From positions 62,001 through 126,000 of the forward strand of contig NZ_LQQP01000023.1 in the NCBI RefSeq assembly GCF_001619615.1: a stretch of 64,000 bases of DNA. The letters run 5' to 3'. The translations under genes and the position numbers were made by a program. The stretch is from Microbacterium sp. T32 (GTDB lineage: Bacteria; Actinomycetota; Actinomycetes; Actinomycetales; Microbacteriaceae). Positions within the stretch are counted from its first letter, which is position 1; every line of letters starts with the position of its first letter. The notes beneath the pieces were generated by a model that worked only from the letters and a program-made list of their open reading frames with translations, did not search any database and was not told where the DNA came from. Positions 43,844 to 52,815 of this stretch are shown here, in pieces.

Positions 43844-45319
43844 ATGGATGCCACAGCCCGCGTCGTCGCCACCACCCGGGGCGGCGTGCGCGGCTTCACG
43901 CGCGGCGGAACGGCGGTGTTCCTCGGCATCCCGTTCGCGCAGGCGCCGGTCGGAGCCCTGCGGTTCGCCGCCCCGGAGCCCGTCGCGCCGTGGGAGGGCG
44001 AGCTCGACGCGACGGCCTACGGCCCGACGGCTCAGCGCGGCGACACGGGCATCACGCTCATTCCCGAACCCAGCGTGCCGGGCGACGCCACGCTGAACAT
44101 CAACGTCTTCGCGCCGGCGGACGCGACTCCGGATGCCACCCTCCCGGTGCTCGTGTGGATACACGGCGGCGGCTTCGTCTCGGGGTCCCCCGCGAGCCGC
44201 TGGTACGACGGCGACGCGTTCGCGCGCGACGGCGTGGTGACGGTCACCCTCTCGTACCGGCTCGGGTTCGACGGCTTCGGCGCGATCGACGGCGCCCCGT
44301 CCAACCGCGGACTCCGCGACCAGATCGCCGCCCTGGAGTGGGTGCGCGACGAGATTCGCGCGTTCGGCGGCGACCCCGCGCGCGTGACGCTCGCGGGGCA
44401 GTCCGCGGGCGGCGGGTCGGTGCTCGCGCTGCTGGCGTCGCCCGCGGCATCCGGTCTCTTCGCCCGCGCGATGGCGCTGTCCCCCGCGGTGGGTGCCGTC
44501 GCCGCGCCGGCCGCGCGTCGATTCGCCGAGCGGCTCGCGGCCCTCGCCGGCGTGCGGCCCGACCGGGACGGCTTCGCCACCCTCCCCGAGGAACGGCTGC
44601 TCGACCTGCAGCGGCGGGCGCAGCAGCCCGAGCGAAGGGCGCGGCTCGCGGGGCTGACCGCGCTGCTCGACGACGGACTGCCACTCGGGCCGGTCATCGA
44701 CGGCGACGTGCTCCCTCGGTCGCCGCTCGAGGCACTCGCGGACGGGGTCTCGGCGGGAATCCCCCTCGTCGTCGGCTCCACGGACGACGAGTTCACGATG
44801 ATCACCGCGCGCACCCGGCGTCTGCTAGATCTGGCGCCCGTGCCGCTCGCCCTCGCGCTCCTCGGCCTCGGACGCTCGCGGCGCCGCGCCTACCTCGCCC
44901 GGTCACGCCGCCGGGGCGGAGCCGCGCGACTCGGTGGCTACGTCTCGGACCGCGTCATCCGTTCGGTCGTGCTGCGCACCGCCCGGGCGCGGGCATCCGC
45001 CCCGACCTGGGTGTACCGGTTCGCGTGGGCCTCGCCCTCGATCGGATACGCGTGCCACTGCCTCGACGTGCCGTTCTGGTTCGACCACCTCGACGCCGAC
45101 GGCGTCTGCACGATCGCGGGAGACGCTCCGCCCGCCGACCTCGCCGCCACGATGCACACCGCCGCGGTCCACTTCGTCCGCGACGGCGATCCGGGATGGC
45201 CCGCCTGGGATGCCACGGCCCGCCGCGCGCGCGTGTTCGGCGCTCCGGCATCCATCCCGTCCGTCGAACCCGACGCCTACGCCGACGTCGCGCCGCTGGT
45301 CCCCCCACCCCAAGCGTGA
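43844..45319 (+). CDS. Type B carboxylesterase family protein
   Basis: A 491-residue alpha/beta hydrolase of the carboxylesterase/lipase type. The nucleophile Ser is in LAGQSAGGGSV near 185, the oxyanion hole in VWIHGGGFVSGSP near 105, and the N-terminal FLGIPFAQAPVGALRF is typical; the catalytic Glu and His would be in STDDEF near 310 and the ACHCLDVPFWF region near 405. It has no signal peptide. The ATG stands 6 bases after CAGGAT, a weak -10. Substrate is unknown; esters on plant polysaccharides are one option given the neighbourhood, but this is inference. Confidence 0.88.
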   Translation: MDATARVVATTRGGVRGFTRGGTAVFLGIPFAQAPVGALRFAAPEPVAPWEGELDATAYGPTAQRGDTGITLIPEPSVPGDATLNINVFAPADATPDATLPVLVWIHGGGFVSGSPASRWYDGDAFARDGVVTVTLSYRLGFDGFGAIDGAPSNRGLRDQIAALEWVRDEIRAFGGDPARVTLAGQSAGGGSVLALLASPAASGLFARAMALSPAVGAVAAPAARRFAERLAALAGVRPDRDGFATLPEERLLDLQRRAQQPERRARLAGLTALLDDGLPLGPVIDGDVLPRSPLEALADGVSAGIPLVVGSTDDEFTMITARTRRLLDLAPVPLALALLGLGRSRRRAYLARSRRRGGAARLGGYVSDRVIRSVVLRTARARASAPTWVYRFAWASPSIGYACHCLDVPFWFDHLDADGVCTIAGDAPPADLAATMHTAAVHFVRDGDPGWPAWDATARRARVFGAPASIPSVEPDAYADVAPLVPPPQA

Positions 45320-45375
45320 GGGGTCAATTTCTGTCGCTTCCAGCGCGCCGAGGCGACAGTTCTTGACCCCTCACG
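45314..45375. repeat. 24-bp-arm palindrome over convergent gene ends
   Basis: GCGTGAGGGGTCAA...TGTCGC (45314-45337) and GCGACAGTTCTTGACCCCTCACGC (45352-45375) are inverted with three central mismatches. The left arm includes the esterase stop codon and the right arm ends just before the next gene's stop, so it may serve as a two-way terminator or be a REP element. Confidence 0.65.
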
Positions 45376-45381
45376 CGTACG

Positions 45382-46365
45382 TCACAGCGCCGGAACCACC
45401 TCGCGCTCGAACAGCGTGATGCCGGAGGTGTCGTACGCGGCCTCGGGGAAGTAGTGGATGGCGTAGCCGAGGCCGTGCTCGGCGCGGGCACGGAGTCGCT
45501 CGACGATCTGCTCGGGGGTACCGAACGCGTCGGATGCGCGGTAGTCGGCCTCGATGGCATCCGCCCGCTCGTCGCCCACGTGGGGCCGGAGACGCGCCAC
45601 GACCGCAGCGAGACGCTCGTCGGCCTCGGCTTCGGTGGGCGCGATGATCGTGTTGAAGTTCGTCGAGCGCGTGATCTCGCCGAAGTCGCGACCGAGCGTC
45701 TCGCAGTGGTCGCGCAGCACGGCCGACTTGTGGTCGAACTCGTCGAGCGAGCCGCCGAAGTTCGTGTACGAGGCATATTTCGCCGCGACCTTGAGCGTCA
45801 CCTTCTCGCCGCCACCGGCGATCCAGAGCGGGATGCCACCGGGCTGCAGCGGCTGCGGCTGAACGATCGCCCCGTCGACCTCGTAGTACTTCCCGGCGAG
45901 GGTCGCCGAGCCCGTGGTCCAGGCCTGGTGCATGATCTCGACGCCCTCGCGGAGCCGTCCGAGGCGCTCGGCGATCGGCGGGAACCCGTAGCCGTAGGCG
46001 CGCCACTCGTGCTCGTACCAGCCGCCGCCGATGCCCATCTCGGCACGACCGCCCGAGATGAGGTCGACGGTCGCGGCGACCTTCGCGAGGTACGCCGGGT
46101 TGCGGTAGCCCATGCACGTGCACATCTGCCCGAGCCGGACGCGGTCGGTGACCGCGGCGAACGCGGCCATCAGCGTCCACGCCTCGTGCGTCGCCTCGGC
46201 GCTCGGCACCGGCGTCGTGTGGAAGTGGTCGTACACCCAGATGGAAGACCAGGGACCCTCGTCAGCGCTCTGCGCGAGCGAACTCATCGCCCGCCATTGC
46301 TCGGCGGGGTCGATGCCCACCAGATCGAAACGCCAGCCCTGCGGGACGAAGATGCCGAATTCCAT
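45382..46365 (-). CDS. LLM class F420-dependent oxidoreductase
   Basis: A 327-residue TIM-barrel enzyme of the luciferase-like class, closest in layout to F420-dependent oxidoreductases. It opens MEFGIFVPQGWRFDLVGID and has SSIWVYDHFHTTP near 49, RVRLGQMCTCMGYRNPAYLAK near 85-105 and GGWYEHEWRAYGY near 124. The ATG at 46365 follows TAAGGT by 7 bases and agrees with family N-termini, while the open frame runs 10 codons further. The substrate cannot be inferred. Confidence 0.9.
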   Translation of the reverse strand: MEFGIFVPQGWRFDLVGIDPAEQWRAMSSLAQSADEGPWSSIWVYDHFHTTPVPSAEATHEAWTLMAAFAAVTDRVRLGQMCTCMGYRNPAYLAKVAATVDLISGGRAEMGIGGGWYEHEWRAYGYGFPPIAERLGRLREGVEIMHQAWTTGSATLAGKYYEVDGAIVQPQPLQPGGIPLWIAGGGEKVTLKVAAKYASYTNFGGSLDEFDHKSAVLRDHCETLGRDFGEITRSTNFNTIIAPTEAEADERLAAVVARLRPHVGDERADAIEADYRASDAFGTPEQIVERLRARAEHGLGYAIHYFPEAAYDTSGITLFEREVVPAL

Positions 46366-46372
46366 GGGCTTC

Positions 46373-46378
46373 ACCTTA
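46373..46378 (-). promoter_or_regulatory. -10 box of the F420-type oxidoreductase gene
   Basis: TAAGGT on the minus strand, 7 bases before the ATG at 46365. Confidence 0.55.
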
Positions 46379-46452
46379 GAGCCGCGGTCCGACATCCGCG
46401 CGGGCTTGCGCTCGATCCGCGCCGCGTCGAGCAGCCCACGCAGCGCCCCGCC

Positions 46453-47415
46453 TCAGCCGCGGAACGCCGCGAGACGCTCCTTCATCACGGCGACGGCGTC
46501 GGCGTTGTCGTCGATCAGGACGCTGTGGCGCCCCAACGGCGCCGCGACGGCGCCGAGCGTGCCACTGCCGGCGAACATGTCGAGCACCCGATCACCGGGA
46601 CGACTGGATGCCTGGACCATCCGCCGCAGCACCCCCTCGGGCTTCTGCGTCGGGTAGCCCGTCTTCTCGCGGCCCGTGGTCGGCACGATCGTGTGCCACC
46701 AGACGTCCGTCGGGAGCTTCCCGCGCGCCGCCTTCTCGGGGGTCACGAGGCCGGGAGCCATGTACGGCTCGCGGTCCACGGCATCCGAGTCGAAGAAGTA
46801 CGCGGACGGGTTCTTCACGTACACGAGGATCGTCTCGTGCTTCGTCGGCCAGCGGCGCCGCGTCTTCGCGCCGTAGTCGTACGCCCAGATGAGCTCGTTG
46901 AGGAACCGCTCGCGCCCGAACAGCGCGTCGCACATGACCTTGGCGTAGTGCACCTCGCGGTAGTCGAGGTGCAGGTACAGCGTGCCGTCGTCGGCGAGCA
47001 GCCGCCACGCCTCCTCGAGGCGCGGCTCGAGGAACGCCCAGTAGTCGTCGAAGCGGTCGTCGTAGGTGCGTAGGTCGCCGCGCAGCCGCGCATAGTCGCG
47101 CCCGTGGAATCCGCGCTGCACGACCGGCGCCGGAGCGGGTTCCTCCTCGTCAGGAAAGACGAGCATCGCCGGGTCGTGCGGGGGTTCGGATGCCAGGACG
47201 AGCGGTTCTTCGGCATCCGGAGCCTCTTCCGCGGGCGGCGTCCACCGCGCCGACTCGACGGCCTTCGAGCGCGTGCGGCCCGTGTTGAACGGCGGGTCGA
47301 GATAGACGAGCGTGAACGAGCCGTCGGGGAGGCCGGGCGTGATCGCGAGGTTGTCGGCGTGGTGGATCTCGACGCTGCCGTGGTCGAGGACGCCGTCCAG
47401 GGTCGTGCCGCTCAC
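46453..47415 (-). CDS. Orphan DNA methyltransferase, beta-class amino-MTase
   Basis: A 320-residue SAM-dependent DNA methyltransferase. The catalytic DPPF (motif IV, LVYLDPPFNTGRTRSK near 39-54) comes before the SAM-binding FAGSGT (motif I, MFAGSGTLGAV near 288), the beta-class order; YPTQKPEGVLRRMV near 260 is motif X. It should methylate adenine N6 or cytosine N4 at an unknown site. No restriction enzyme or specificity subunit is nearby, so it acts as an orphan. Its GTG start overlaps the stop of the lipoate-ligase homologue (GTGA), making it translationally coupled to a metabolic gene. A GTG at 47433 would add six residues. Confidence 0.88.
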   Translation of the reverse strand: MSGTTLDGVLDHGSVEIHHADNLAITPGLPDGSFTLVYLDPPFNTGRTRSKAVESARWTPPAEEAPDAEEPLVLASEPPHDPAMLVFPDEEEPAPAPVVQRGFHGRDYARLRGDLRTYDDRFDDYWAFLEPRLEEAWRLLADDGTLYLHLDYREVHYAKVMCDALFGRERFLNELIWAYDYGAKTRRRWPTKHETILVYVKNPSAYFFDSDAVDREPYMAPGLVTPEKAARGKLPTDVWWHTIVPTTGREKTGYPTQKPEGVLRRMVQASSRPGDRVLDMFAGSGTLGAVAAPLGRHSVLIDDNADAVAVMKERLAAFRG

Positions 47416-48461
47416 GGAACGCGCTGAAGCCACGCGTCGGTGGCGAACTTCGAGGCGACGAGCGCCTCCGCCTCGGCATATTCCTCTTTGGTGATATGTC
47501 CGGTGGTTGCGCCGTACAGCGTCGTGAAGGTGTCGATGAAGCGCTGGATCACGGCATCCCGGGGAAGGCCGGTCTGGCTCCGCAGCGGGTCGACGCGCTT
47601 CGCGGCCGACACCGTGCCCTTGTCACTGAGCTTCTCGCGGCCGATGCGGAGCACCTCGGTGAGCACCTGGCCGTCCATGTCGTAGCTGAGGGTCGCGTGG
47701 TGCAGGACGCCGCCGTTGGCGAGGCGCTTCTGCGCGGCCCCGCCGATCTTGCCGTGGGGACCGGCGATGTCGTTGAGCGGCTGGTAGACCGCGTCGATGC
47801 CGAGCGAGCGCAGCGCCTGCAGCACCCAGTCGTCGAGGAACGCGTAGGAGTCGGCGAACGTCATACCCGCCACGAGCGACGCCGGGACGTACAGCGAGTA
47901 CGTGACGATCGAGTTGGCAGCCATGAGCATCGCGCCGCCGCCGGAGATGCGGCGGACGACGTCGAAGCCGTACTTTGCGGCCCCTTCGGGGTCGACCTCG
48001 TTGCGCAGCGACTGGAACGACCCGATCACGACGGCGTTCTCGTTCCACTCCCACAGGCGCAGCGTGGGCTTCCGCAGGCCCGCGCCGACCCGCGCGGTGA
48101 GCACCTCGTCGAGCGCGAGGTTCATGCGGGGCGAGACGGGAGCGTCGTGCACGACCTCCCACTCGAAGTCACCCCAGCCGGGGGCGGTGACGAGCGCGCG
48201 ACGGATCGCCGTGGCCACCGACTCGGGTGTGAAGCCGAGCAGCTGCGCACCCTCGGGCAGCGCCGCGCGGATCGCGGCCGCGATCGTCGGGACGTCCGAC
48301 TCGACCGGCAGACCGTTCACGGCCGCGTCGATGTCGTCCAACGCGTCATCGGGCTCGAGGAAGAAGTCGCCCGCGAGGTGGAAGCCGGCGATCCGGCCGT
48401 CGCGCTCCTCGAGGTCGACGACGACCAGCTTCCCGCCGGGGACCTTGTACTCGCCGTGCAT
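47412..48461 (-). CDS. Lipoate-protein ligase A family protein
   Basis: A 349-residue protein with an N-terminal region of about 90 residues resembling the LplA accessory domain (VPGGKLVVVDLEERDGRI, HLAGDFFLEPDDAL) followed by the BPL/LplA/LipB catalytic fold. Substrate-binding motifs include RRISGGGAMLMAAN near 170 and GKIGGAAQKR near 240, where the Lys binds lipoyl-adenylate. The accessory domain placed N-terminal, not C-terminal, is a rearranged order seen in some actinobacterial and archaeal ligases. The ATG follows TAGGCT by 6 bases. It would scavenge lipoate or octanoate for 2-oxoacid dehydrogenases. Confidence 0.85.
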   Translation of the reverse strand: MHGEYKVPGGKLVVVDLEERDGRIAGFHLAGDFFLEPDDALDDIDAAVNGLPVESDVPTIAAAIRAALPEGAQLLGFTPESVATAIRRALVTAPGWGDFEWEVVHDAPVSPRMNLALDEVLTARVGAGLRKPTLRLWEWNENAVVIGSFQSLRNEVDPEGAAKYGFDVVRRISGGGAMLMAANSIVTYSLYVPASLVAGMTFADSYAFLDDWVLQALRSLGIDAVYQPLNDIAGPHGKIGGAAQKRLANGGVLHHATLSYDMDGQVLTEVLRIGREKLSDKGTVSAAKRVDPLRSQTGLPRDAVIQRFIDTFTTLYGATTGHITKEEYAEAEALVASKFATDAWLQRVP

Positions 48462-48467
48462 GCTTCC

Positions 48468-48473
48468 AGCCTA
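48468..48473 (-). promoter_or_regulatory. -10 box of the lipoate-ligase gene
   Basis: TAGGCT on the minus strand, 6 bases before the ATG at 48461; it probably also drives the methyltransferase. Confidence 0.6.
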
Positions 48474-48534
48474 CGGCGCGCAGCCGGGCGTCCCGCCCGT
48501 CGTCGCGGCGACCGGCGATGCGCCCACATGACGT

Positions 48535-49383
48535 TCAGTCGCGCCGGGGGAACCGCGGATCCAGCCAGGCGGTGAGGTCGGCGCGGACCTCGGCCTGCGC
48601 CGCTTCGTTGAAGATCTCGTGGCGCGCACCGGGGTAGACGAGCGTCGTGACGTCGGTGAAGCCGGAGCGGTTCCGGTAGGCGTCGGCGAGACGGTGCACG
48701 CTGCGCGGGCCGCCGACGGTGTCGTCGCGGCCGACCAGGAGGAGCGTGGGGATGTCGTGCCCGAGATTCCGTCGCGGGCGACCGATCAGCTTCGCGGTCT
48801 CGATCGGGCCGAACAGCCGCAGCAGCGGCGTCGAGGTCGTCAGCGGATCGGCGAGGAAGTCGCGCCCGACCTGCTCGACGCTCGACAGCCACTCCAGGCC
48901 GGTGCCTTTGAGGTGCTTCCACGGCGCATTGAGGTCGCCGGAGTTCAGGGCACCGGGCCAGCGGAGCGCGGAGCCGCTCAGGACCAGGGCGTCATAGGCA
49001 TCCGGATGCCGATCCACCAGCATCTGCGCGAGGAACGAGCCCCAGGAGTGGCCGAGGAGGACGAGCGGCAGGTCGGGGTGCTTCTCGCGGATGATCTGGG
49101 TCAGAGTCCAGACGGCGTCGCGGGCGGCGCCGAGCCCGCCGGGACCGAGGCGTCCGAGCTTGCCGTGGTCGCCGTCCCACTGCCGCAGGCCCGTGCGGCC
49201 GTGCCCGCGGTGGTCGTCGGCGAAGACGGTGTAGCCGTCGGCGACGAGGGCGTCGATCAGGGCGCCGTAGCGCCCGGCGTGCTCGCCGACGCCGTGCAGG
49301 AGCTGGACGACCGCGCGCGGCGACTCCGCCTCGTGGACGTCGTAGACCGTGGAGATGCCATAGGCGTCGACGAACTCGGGCAT
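48535..49383 (-). CDS. Alpha/beta hydrolase, monoacylglycerol-lipase-like
   Basis: A 282-residue soluble hydrolase. The nucleophile elbow is LLGHSWGSFLA (Ser near 114), the oxyanion region LLHGVGEHAGRY near 28-39, and ADDHRGHGRTG near 55 is typical of monoacylglycerol lipases and lysophospholipases. The catalytic Asp and His fit VGRDDTVGG near 219 and YPGARHEIFNE near 252. It starts without a leader 6 bases after TAGACT and is divergent from the marR gene. Confidence 0.9.
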   Translation of the reverse strand: MPEFVDAYGISTVYDVHEAESPRAVVQLLHGVGEHAGRYGALIDALVADGYTVFADDHRGHGRTGLRQWDGDHGKLGRLGPGGLGAARDAVWTLTQIIREKHPDLPLVLLGHSWGSFLAQMLVDRHPDAYDALVLSGSALRWPGALNSGDLNAPWKHLKGTGLEWLSSVEQVGRDFLADPLTTSTPLLRLFGPIETAKLIGRPRRNLGHDIPTLLLVGRDDTVGGPRSVHRLADAYRNRSGFTDVTTLVYPGARHEIFNEAAQAEVRADLTAWLDPRFPRRD

Positions 49384-49389
49384 GCGCCG

Positions 49390-49395
49390 AGTCTA
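49390..49395 (-). promoter_or_regulatory. -10 box of the lipase-like gene
   Basis: TAGACT on the minus strand, 6 bases before the ATG at 49383. Confidence 0.6.
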
Positions 49396-49433
49396 GGGGC
49401 GGGATCGCGGCCGGAGAACGACCGATCGAACCG

Positions 49434-49459
49434 TTAGCAAGACTAATGAGCTATGCTAA
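49434..49459. promoter_or_regulatory. Likely MarR operator
   Basis: TTAGC (49434-49438) and GCTAA (49455-49459) are inverted around ATGAGCT, with a nested TTAG/CTAA pair; this AT-rich patch covers TATGCT (49452-49457), the likely -10 of the marR-MFS operon. Confidence 0.5.
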
Positions 49460-49471
49460 TTAACGAGCATC

Positions 49472-49933
49472 ATGAACGAACGCGTCGACGAATCCCCCCG
49501 ATCCGGCCCGCGTGATGAGCTCCTCAGCCCGACCTCCGAGCTGAGGATGGCCACTTTCCGCCTCGCCCGTCGCCTGCGCGCCCAGCGCGCGGTCGACACC
49601 ATGAGCGACGGGCAGTTCGCGGTGCTCGCGGCGCTCTCGATCCACGGCGAGCACACGCTCGGCCAGCTCGCGGATCGCGAGCGCGTGACCGCTCCCTCGA
49701 TGAACCGCACGGTGTCGCTCCTCGAGGAGGCGGGCTACCTCACGCGCACCCCCGACGACGACGACCGCCGCAGGGTGACGATCGCACTGACGGATGCCGG
49801 GCGCCTCGTCGTCGCCGAGACCGTGCGGCGCCGCGACGCCTGGCTCGAGGAGGCCCTCGCCGCGCTGACCGCCGAGGAACGGAAAACCCTGGCCGCCGCG
49901 GCCGAGATCATGCGAAAGGTGGCAGACACATGA
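49472..49933 (+). CDS. MarR family transcriptional regulator
   Basis: A 153-residue winged-helix regulator with TLGQLADRERVTAPSMNRTVSLLEEAGYLTRTPDDDDRRRV (quoted here in its key parts: recognition helix APSMNRTVSLLE near 73 and wing DDDDRRRV near 94). It is the first gene of a pair with the MFS exporter, whose start overlaps its stop (ATGA), the classic layout of a MarR repressor and its drug exporter. An AT-rich palindrome upstream probably is its operator. Confidence 0.93.
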   Translation: MNERVDESPRSGPRDELLSPTSELRMATFRLARRLRAQRAVDTMSDGQFAVLAALSIHGEHTLGQLADRERVTAPSMNRTVSLLEEAGYLTRTPDDDDRRRVTIALTDAGRLVVAETVRRRDAWLEEALAALTAEERKTLAAAAEIMRKVADT

Positions 49934-51303
49934 GTGCGATGTTCCGCTCGTTCTCGGTCTACAACTATCGCGTCTGGTTCATCGGCGCCCTGGTGTCGAA
50001 CATCGGCGCCTGGATGCAGTCGACGGCGCAGAACTGGGTCGTCCTCACCGAGCTGACCCCCAACGACGCCGCCGCGATGGGCGTGACCATGGCGCTGCAG
50101 TTCGCGCCGCCCCTGCTGCTCGTCGGAGTCACCGGGTGGGTGGCCGACCGGTTCGACCGTCGCAAGCTCATCATGTGCACGCAGAGCGCGATGCTGCTCA
50201 TGGCCATCACGCTCGGCATCCTGCTGCTCACCGGCGTGATGACGCTGCCGCTCATGTTCGTGTTCGCGCTCGCCCTGGGCGTCATCACGGCGTTCGACAA
50301 CCCCGCGCGGCAGGCATTCGTGTCCGACCTGGTCGCGAAGGAGAACGCGTCGAACGCCGTCGCCCTCAACGCGGCATCCTTCAACACCGCGCGCCTGATC
50401 GGTCCCGCCGTCGCCGGGATCATGATCGTCGTGGTCGGCACCGGGTGGGTGTTCCTCGCCAACGCGCTCACGTTCGTCGGCATGCTCGGAGCCCTGGCCC
50501 TCATGCGCCCGCACGAGTTGGTCCGCCACCACCGCGGCGCCGGCCCCTCGCGTCTCGCGGACGGCTTCCGCTACGTCGCGAAGCGGCCCGACCTCGTCGT
50601 GACCTTCGCGATGGTGTTCCTGCTCGGGGCGTTCGGCATGAACTTCCCGATCTTCGCGTCCACCATGGCGCTCGAATTCGGTCGCGGCGCCGACGGCTTC
50701 GGGCTGCTGAGCTCGTTCGTCGCGATCGGGTCCCTCGCCGGGGCGCTGCTCGCCGCCCGCCGCGAGCGCGCCCGCATGCGGGTCGTGATCCTCGGCGCCG
50801 GCGGTTTCGCCGTGGCATCCACTCTCTCGGTTCTCGCGCCCAGCTACGAGACCTACGCCGCGACGCTGGTGCTGACGGGCTTCTGCGTCGTGACGACGCT
50901 CACCACGGCCAACGGTTACGTGCAGACGACGACCGACCCCGCCCTGCGCGGCCGCGTGCTGGCGCTGTACATGGCGATCCTCCTGGGCGGCACACCCATC
51001 GGCGCCCCGATCGTGGGATGGGTGGCCGAGGCGTTCGGTCCGCGTTTCGCGATCGGCCTCGCGGCGATCGTGGCGTTCCTCGCGTGCGGCATCGGCGTCG
51101 CCTGGACGATGGCGAGCGGTCGCGTGCACAAGCACGAGACGAAGCGGTTCCGCCTGACGCTCGACGAGACGCGTCCGATCACCACGATCGCCGTGGAGCC
51201 CGAGGACTTCAGCGACGAGGTCGCGGGCACGACGCCGATTCCGCTCCCCTCGGACCGGTCCCCGGCGGTGCGACCCGCACCGCACGCGCGGCCGTCGGCC
51301 TGA
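49930..51303 (+). CDS. MFS exporter (EntS-like)
   Basis: A 457-residue major facilitator protein with about 12 membrane helices of the MFS_3/enterobactin-exporter-like group. Motif A is present as GWVADRFDRRKLIM near 74-87 and the family motif FDNPARQAFVSDLVAKENASNAVALN near 120 (in part). A cytosolic tail of about 60 polar residues follows the last helix. Translationally coupled to marR. Probably exports toxic compounds or siderophores sensed by MarR. The end of the gene is duplicated in the following DNA. Confidence 0.92.
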   Translation: MSAMFRSFSVYNYRVWFIGALVSNIGAWMQSTAQNWVVLTELTPNDAAAMGVTMALQFAPPLLLVGVTGWVADRFDRRKLIMCTQSAMLLMAITLGILLLTGVMTLPLMFVFALALGVITAFDNPARQAFVSDLVAKENASNAVALNAASFNTARLIGPAVAGIMIVVVGTGWVFLANALTFVGMLGALALMRPHELVRHHRGAGPSRLADGFRYVAKRPDLVVTFAMVFLLGAFGMNFPIFASTMALEFGRGADGFGLLSSFVAIGSLAGALLAARRERARMRVVILGAGGFAVASTLSVLAPSYETYAATLVLTGFCVVTTLTTANGYVQTTTDPALRGRVLALYMAILLGGTPIGAPIVGWVAEAFGPRFAIGLAAIVAFLACGIGVAWTMASGRVHKHETKRFRLTLDETRPITTIAVEPEDFSDEVAGTTPIPLPSDRSPAVRPAPHARPSA

Positions 51304-51349
51304 GCGGGGGCCGCCGCCCCACGCGCGACCGTCGGCCTGAGCGGGGGCC
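51284..51349 (+). repeat. 29-bp direct repeat at the MFS 3' end
   Basis: 51284-51312 and 51321-51349 match in 28 of 29 bases (period 37); the first copy contains the stop codon. This is a small duplication like that after galK. Confidence 0.75.
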
Positions 51350-51381
51350 CGACCACCCCGCGCCGGCGCCGCGACCCCGCG

Positions 51382-52815
51382 TCACACGTAGAAGCCGTGC
51401 GCCTCGAGCACGGCCACCGCGGCATCGCGGCCGGAGACCTGCAGCTTCGCGTAGATCGAGCGCAGCTGCGACTTGACGGTGTTCGGTGATACGTCGAGTT
51501 CCTCCGCGATCTGCGGCAGGCTGCGCGGACCCCGCAGCGAGAGCGCGAGACGCTCCTCCCGCGGACTGAGGTTGGGCAGCGGAGGGCGGTGATCGTGCGT
51601 GGGCACGAGCTCGAGCATCGCGGCCAGACGCTCGGCCGCCTCCGCCGAGGCGGGGTGCTGCTCGGCGAGCCGCTCAAGCAGCATCAGGACATCGGCCTGC
51701 GGAAGCGTGAGATACGGCGTCAGCGATCCCCCGAGGGACTCCGAGAGGTGGAACCCTTCCGAGAAGGCGGCGTCGGCGGCCTGATCGTTGCCGAGCCGCA
51801 CGTGGGCCACGGCGCGGCGGAGGAGGAGCGGCGTCAGCGTGCGGACGCAGTGCTGCGTCCCCATGCGGAGGCACGGGTCGGTGGTCTCGAGCACCTCGCG
51901 TTCGTGCCCGAGGGCGATGAGCGCCGCCGCACGCTGCATGTCGAAGCACAGGGCGTGCCCCGGCGGCGACACACGCCCCTCGAGCACGGCGAGAGCCCGG
52001 CGCGGTTCGCCGCGCGAGAGCAGCAGGTCGGCGTACACGCCCTGCGCGAATCCCCGCACCATGGCGTGACCGGACGACGCCTCGGTCCCCCCGGCCAGGG
52101 TCGCGACGAGCACGATGCCCTCGGAGTAGTCCCGACGGACGAGCGCGCACATCGCCTCGGCAGCCCGCGCGGTGTACTGCCAGAACGGGTCGTTCGGGGC
52201 TCCTTCGCGCAGCTCCATCGCCGTGGCCGCCAGGGCCTCGGCATCCAGTGCGGCGGACGAGACCAGGATCCGTGCCAGCAGCACCGCGTAGTCAGGGAAG
52301 ACCGCGTCCCATCCGGACGTGGATGCCAGCTCCTCGCACACCGCGAGACTCGCCCCGGCCAGGCGGTACTCGCCGTTGATCGCCGCCGCCAGGGCGCGCA
52401 CGGCGTGGGCGCGGTAGAGCGTCACCGCGTCGTCCGCGTACGTGATCGCGGTCGCGGCGTACTCGCCGGCGCGCCGGGAGGATCCGGATGCCGCGTACAC
52501 CTCGGCGACCGCGGAGAACAGGGTGGAGCGCGTGGCGGCGGCGAGCCGAGCGGGGGCGCGCAACCGACCGTCCACGAAGTGCGCGTCGATCAGCCGGAGC
52601 CCGTCGTCGATGTGGTCGACGCGGGATCGCGCGATCAGGAGCGCCTCGAGCGCCTGGGCACTGGCATCCACCCAGGCCCTGGGCGCGGGGCCCGCTTCCA
52701 CGTCGGCCAGAAAACGCAGATCGAGGATGTCGGGCGCAGGCGCGATCGGCAACGCCCCCCTGACGACCCGCGCCCCCACGGCCTTGACGTTCAGTATCGG
52801 GGAGGTCTCGGACAC
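51382..52815 (-). CDS. LuxR-type regulator with TPR-like body
   Basis: A 477-residue regulator. The C-terminal LuxR helix-turn-helix is NLSPREERLALSLRGPRSLPQIAEEL to SPNTVKSQLRSIYAKL (about 410-460, quoted in part). The preceding 390 residues are Ala/Leu-rich helix pairs like TPR repeats of MalT/AfsR-type regulators, but there is no P-loop, so it lacks the STAND ATPase. GAGGAG lies 6 bases before the GTG. It is divergent from the 14-helix exporter, which it may regulate. Confidence 0.85.
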   Translation of the reverse strand: MSETSPILNVKAVGARVVRGALPIAPAPDILDLRFLADVEAGPAPRAWVDASAQALEALLIARSRVDHIDDGLRLIDAHFVDGRLRAPARLAAATRSTLFSAVAEVYAASGSSRRAGEYAATAITYADDAVTLYRAHAVRALAAAINGEYRLAGASLAVCEELASTSGWDAVFPDYAVLLARILVSSAALDAEALAATAMELREGAPNDPFWQYTARAAEAMCALVRRDYSEGIVLVATLAGGTEASSGHAMVRGFAQGVYADLLLSRGEPRRALAVLEGRVSPPGHALCFDMQRAAALIALGHEREVLETTDPCLRMGTQHCVRTLTPLLLRRAVAHVRLGNDQAADAAFSEGFHLSESLGGSLTPYLTLPQADVLMLLERLAEQHPASAEAAERLAAMLELVPTHDHRPPLPNLSPREERLALSLRGPRSLPQIAEELDVSPNTVKSQLRSIYAKLQVSGRDAAVAVLEAHGFYV

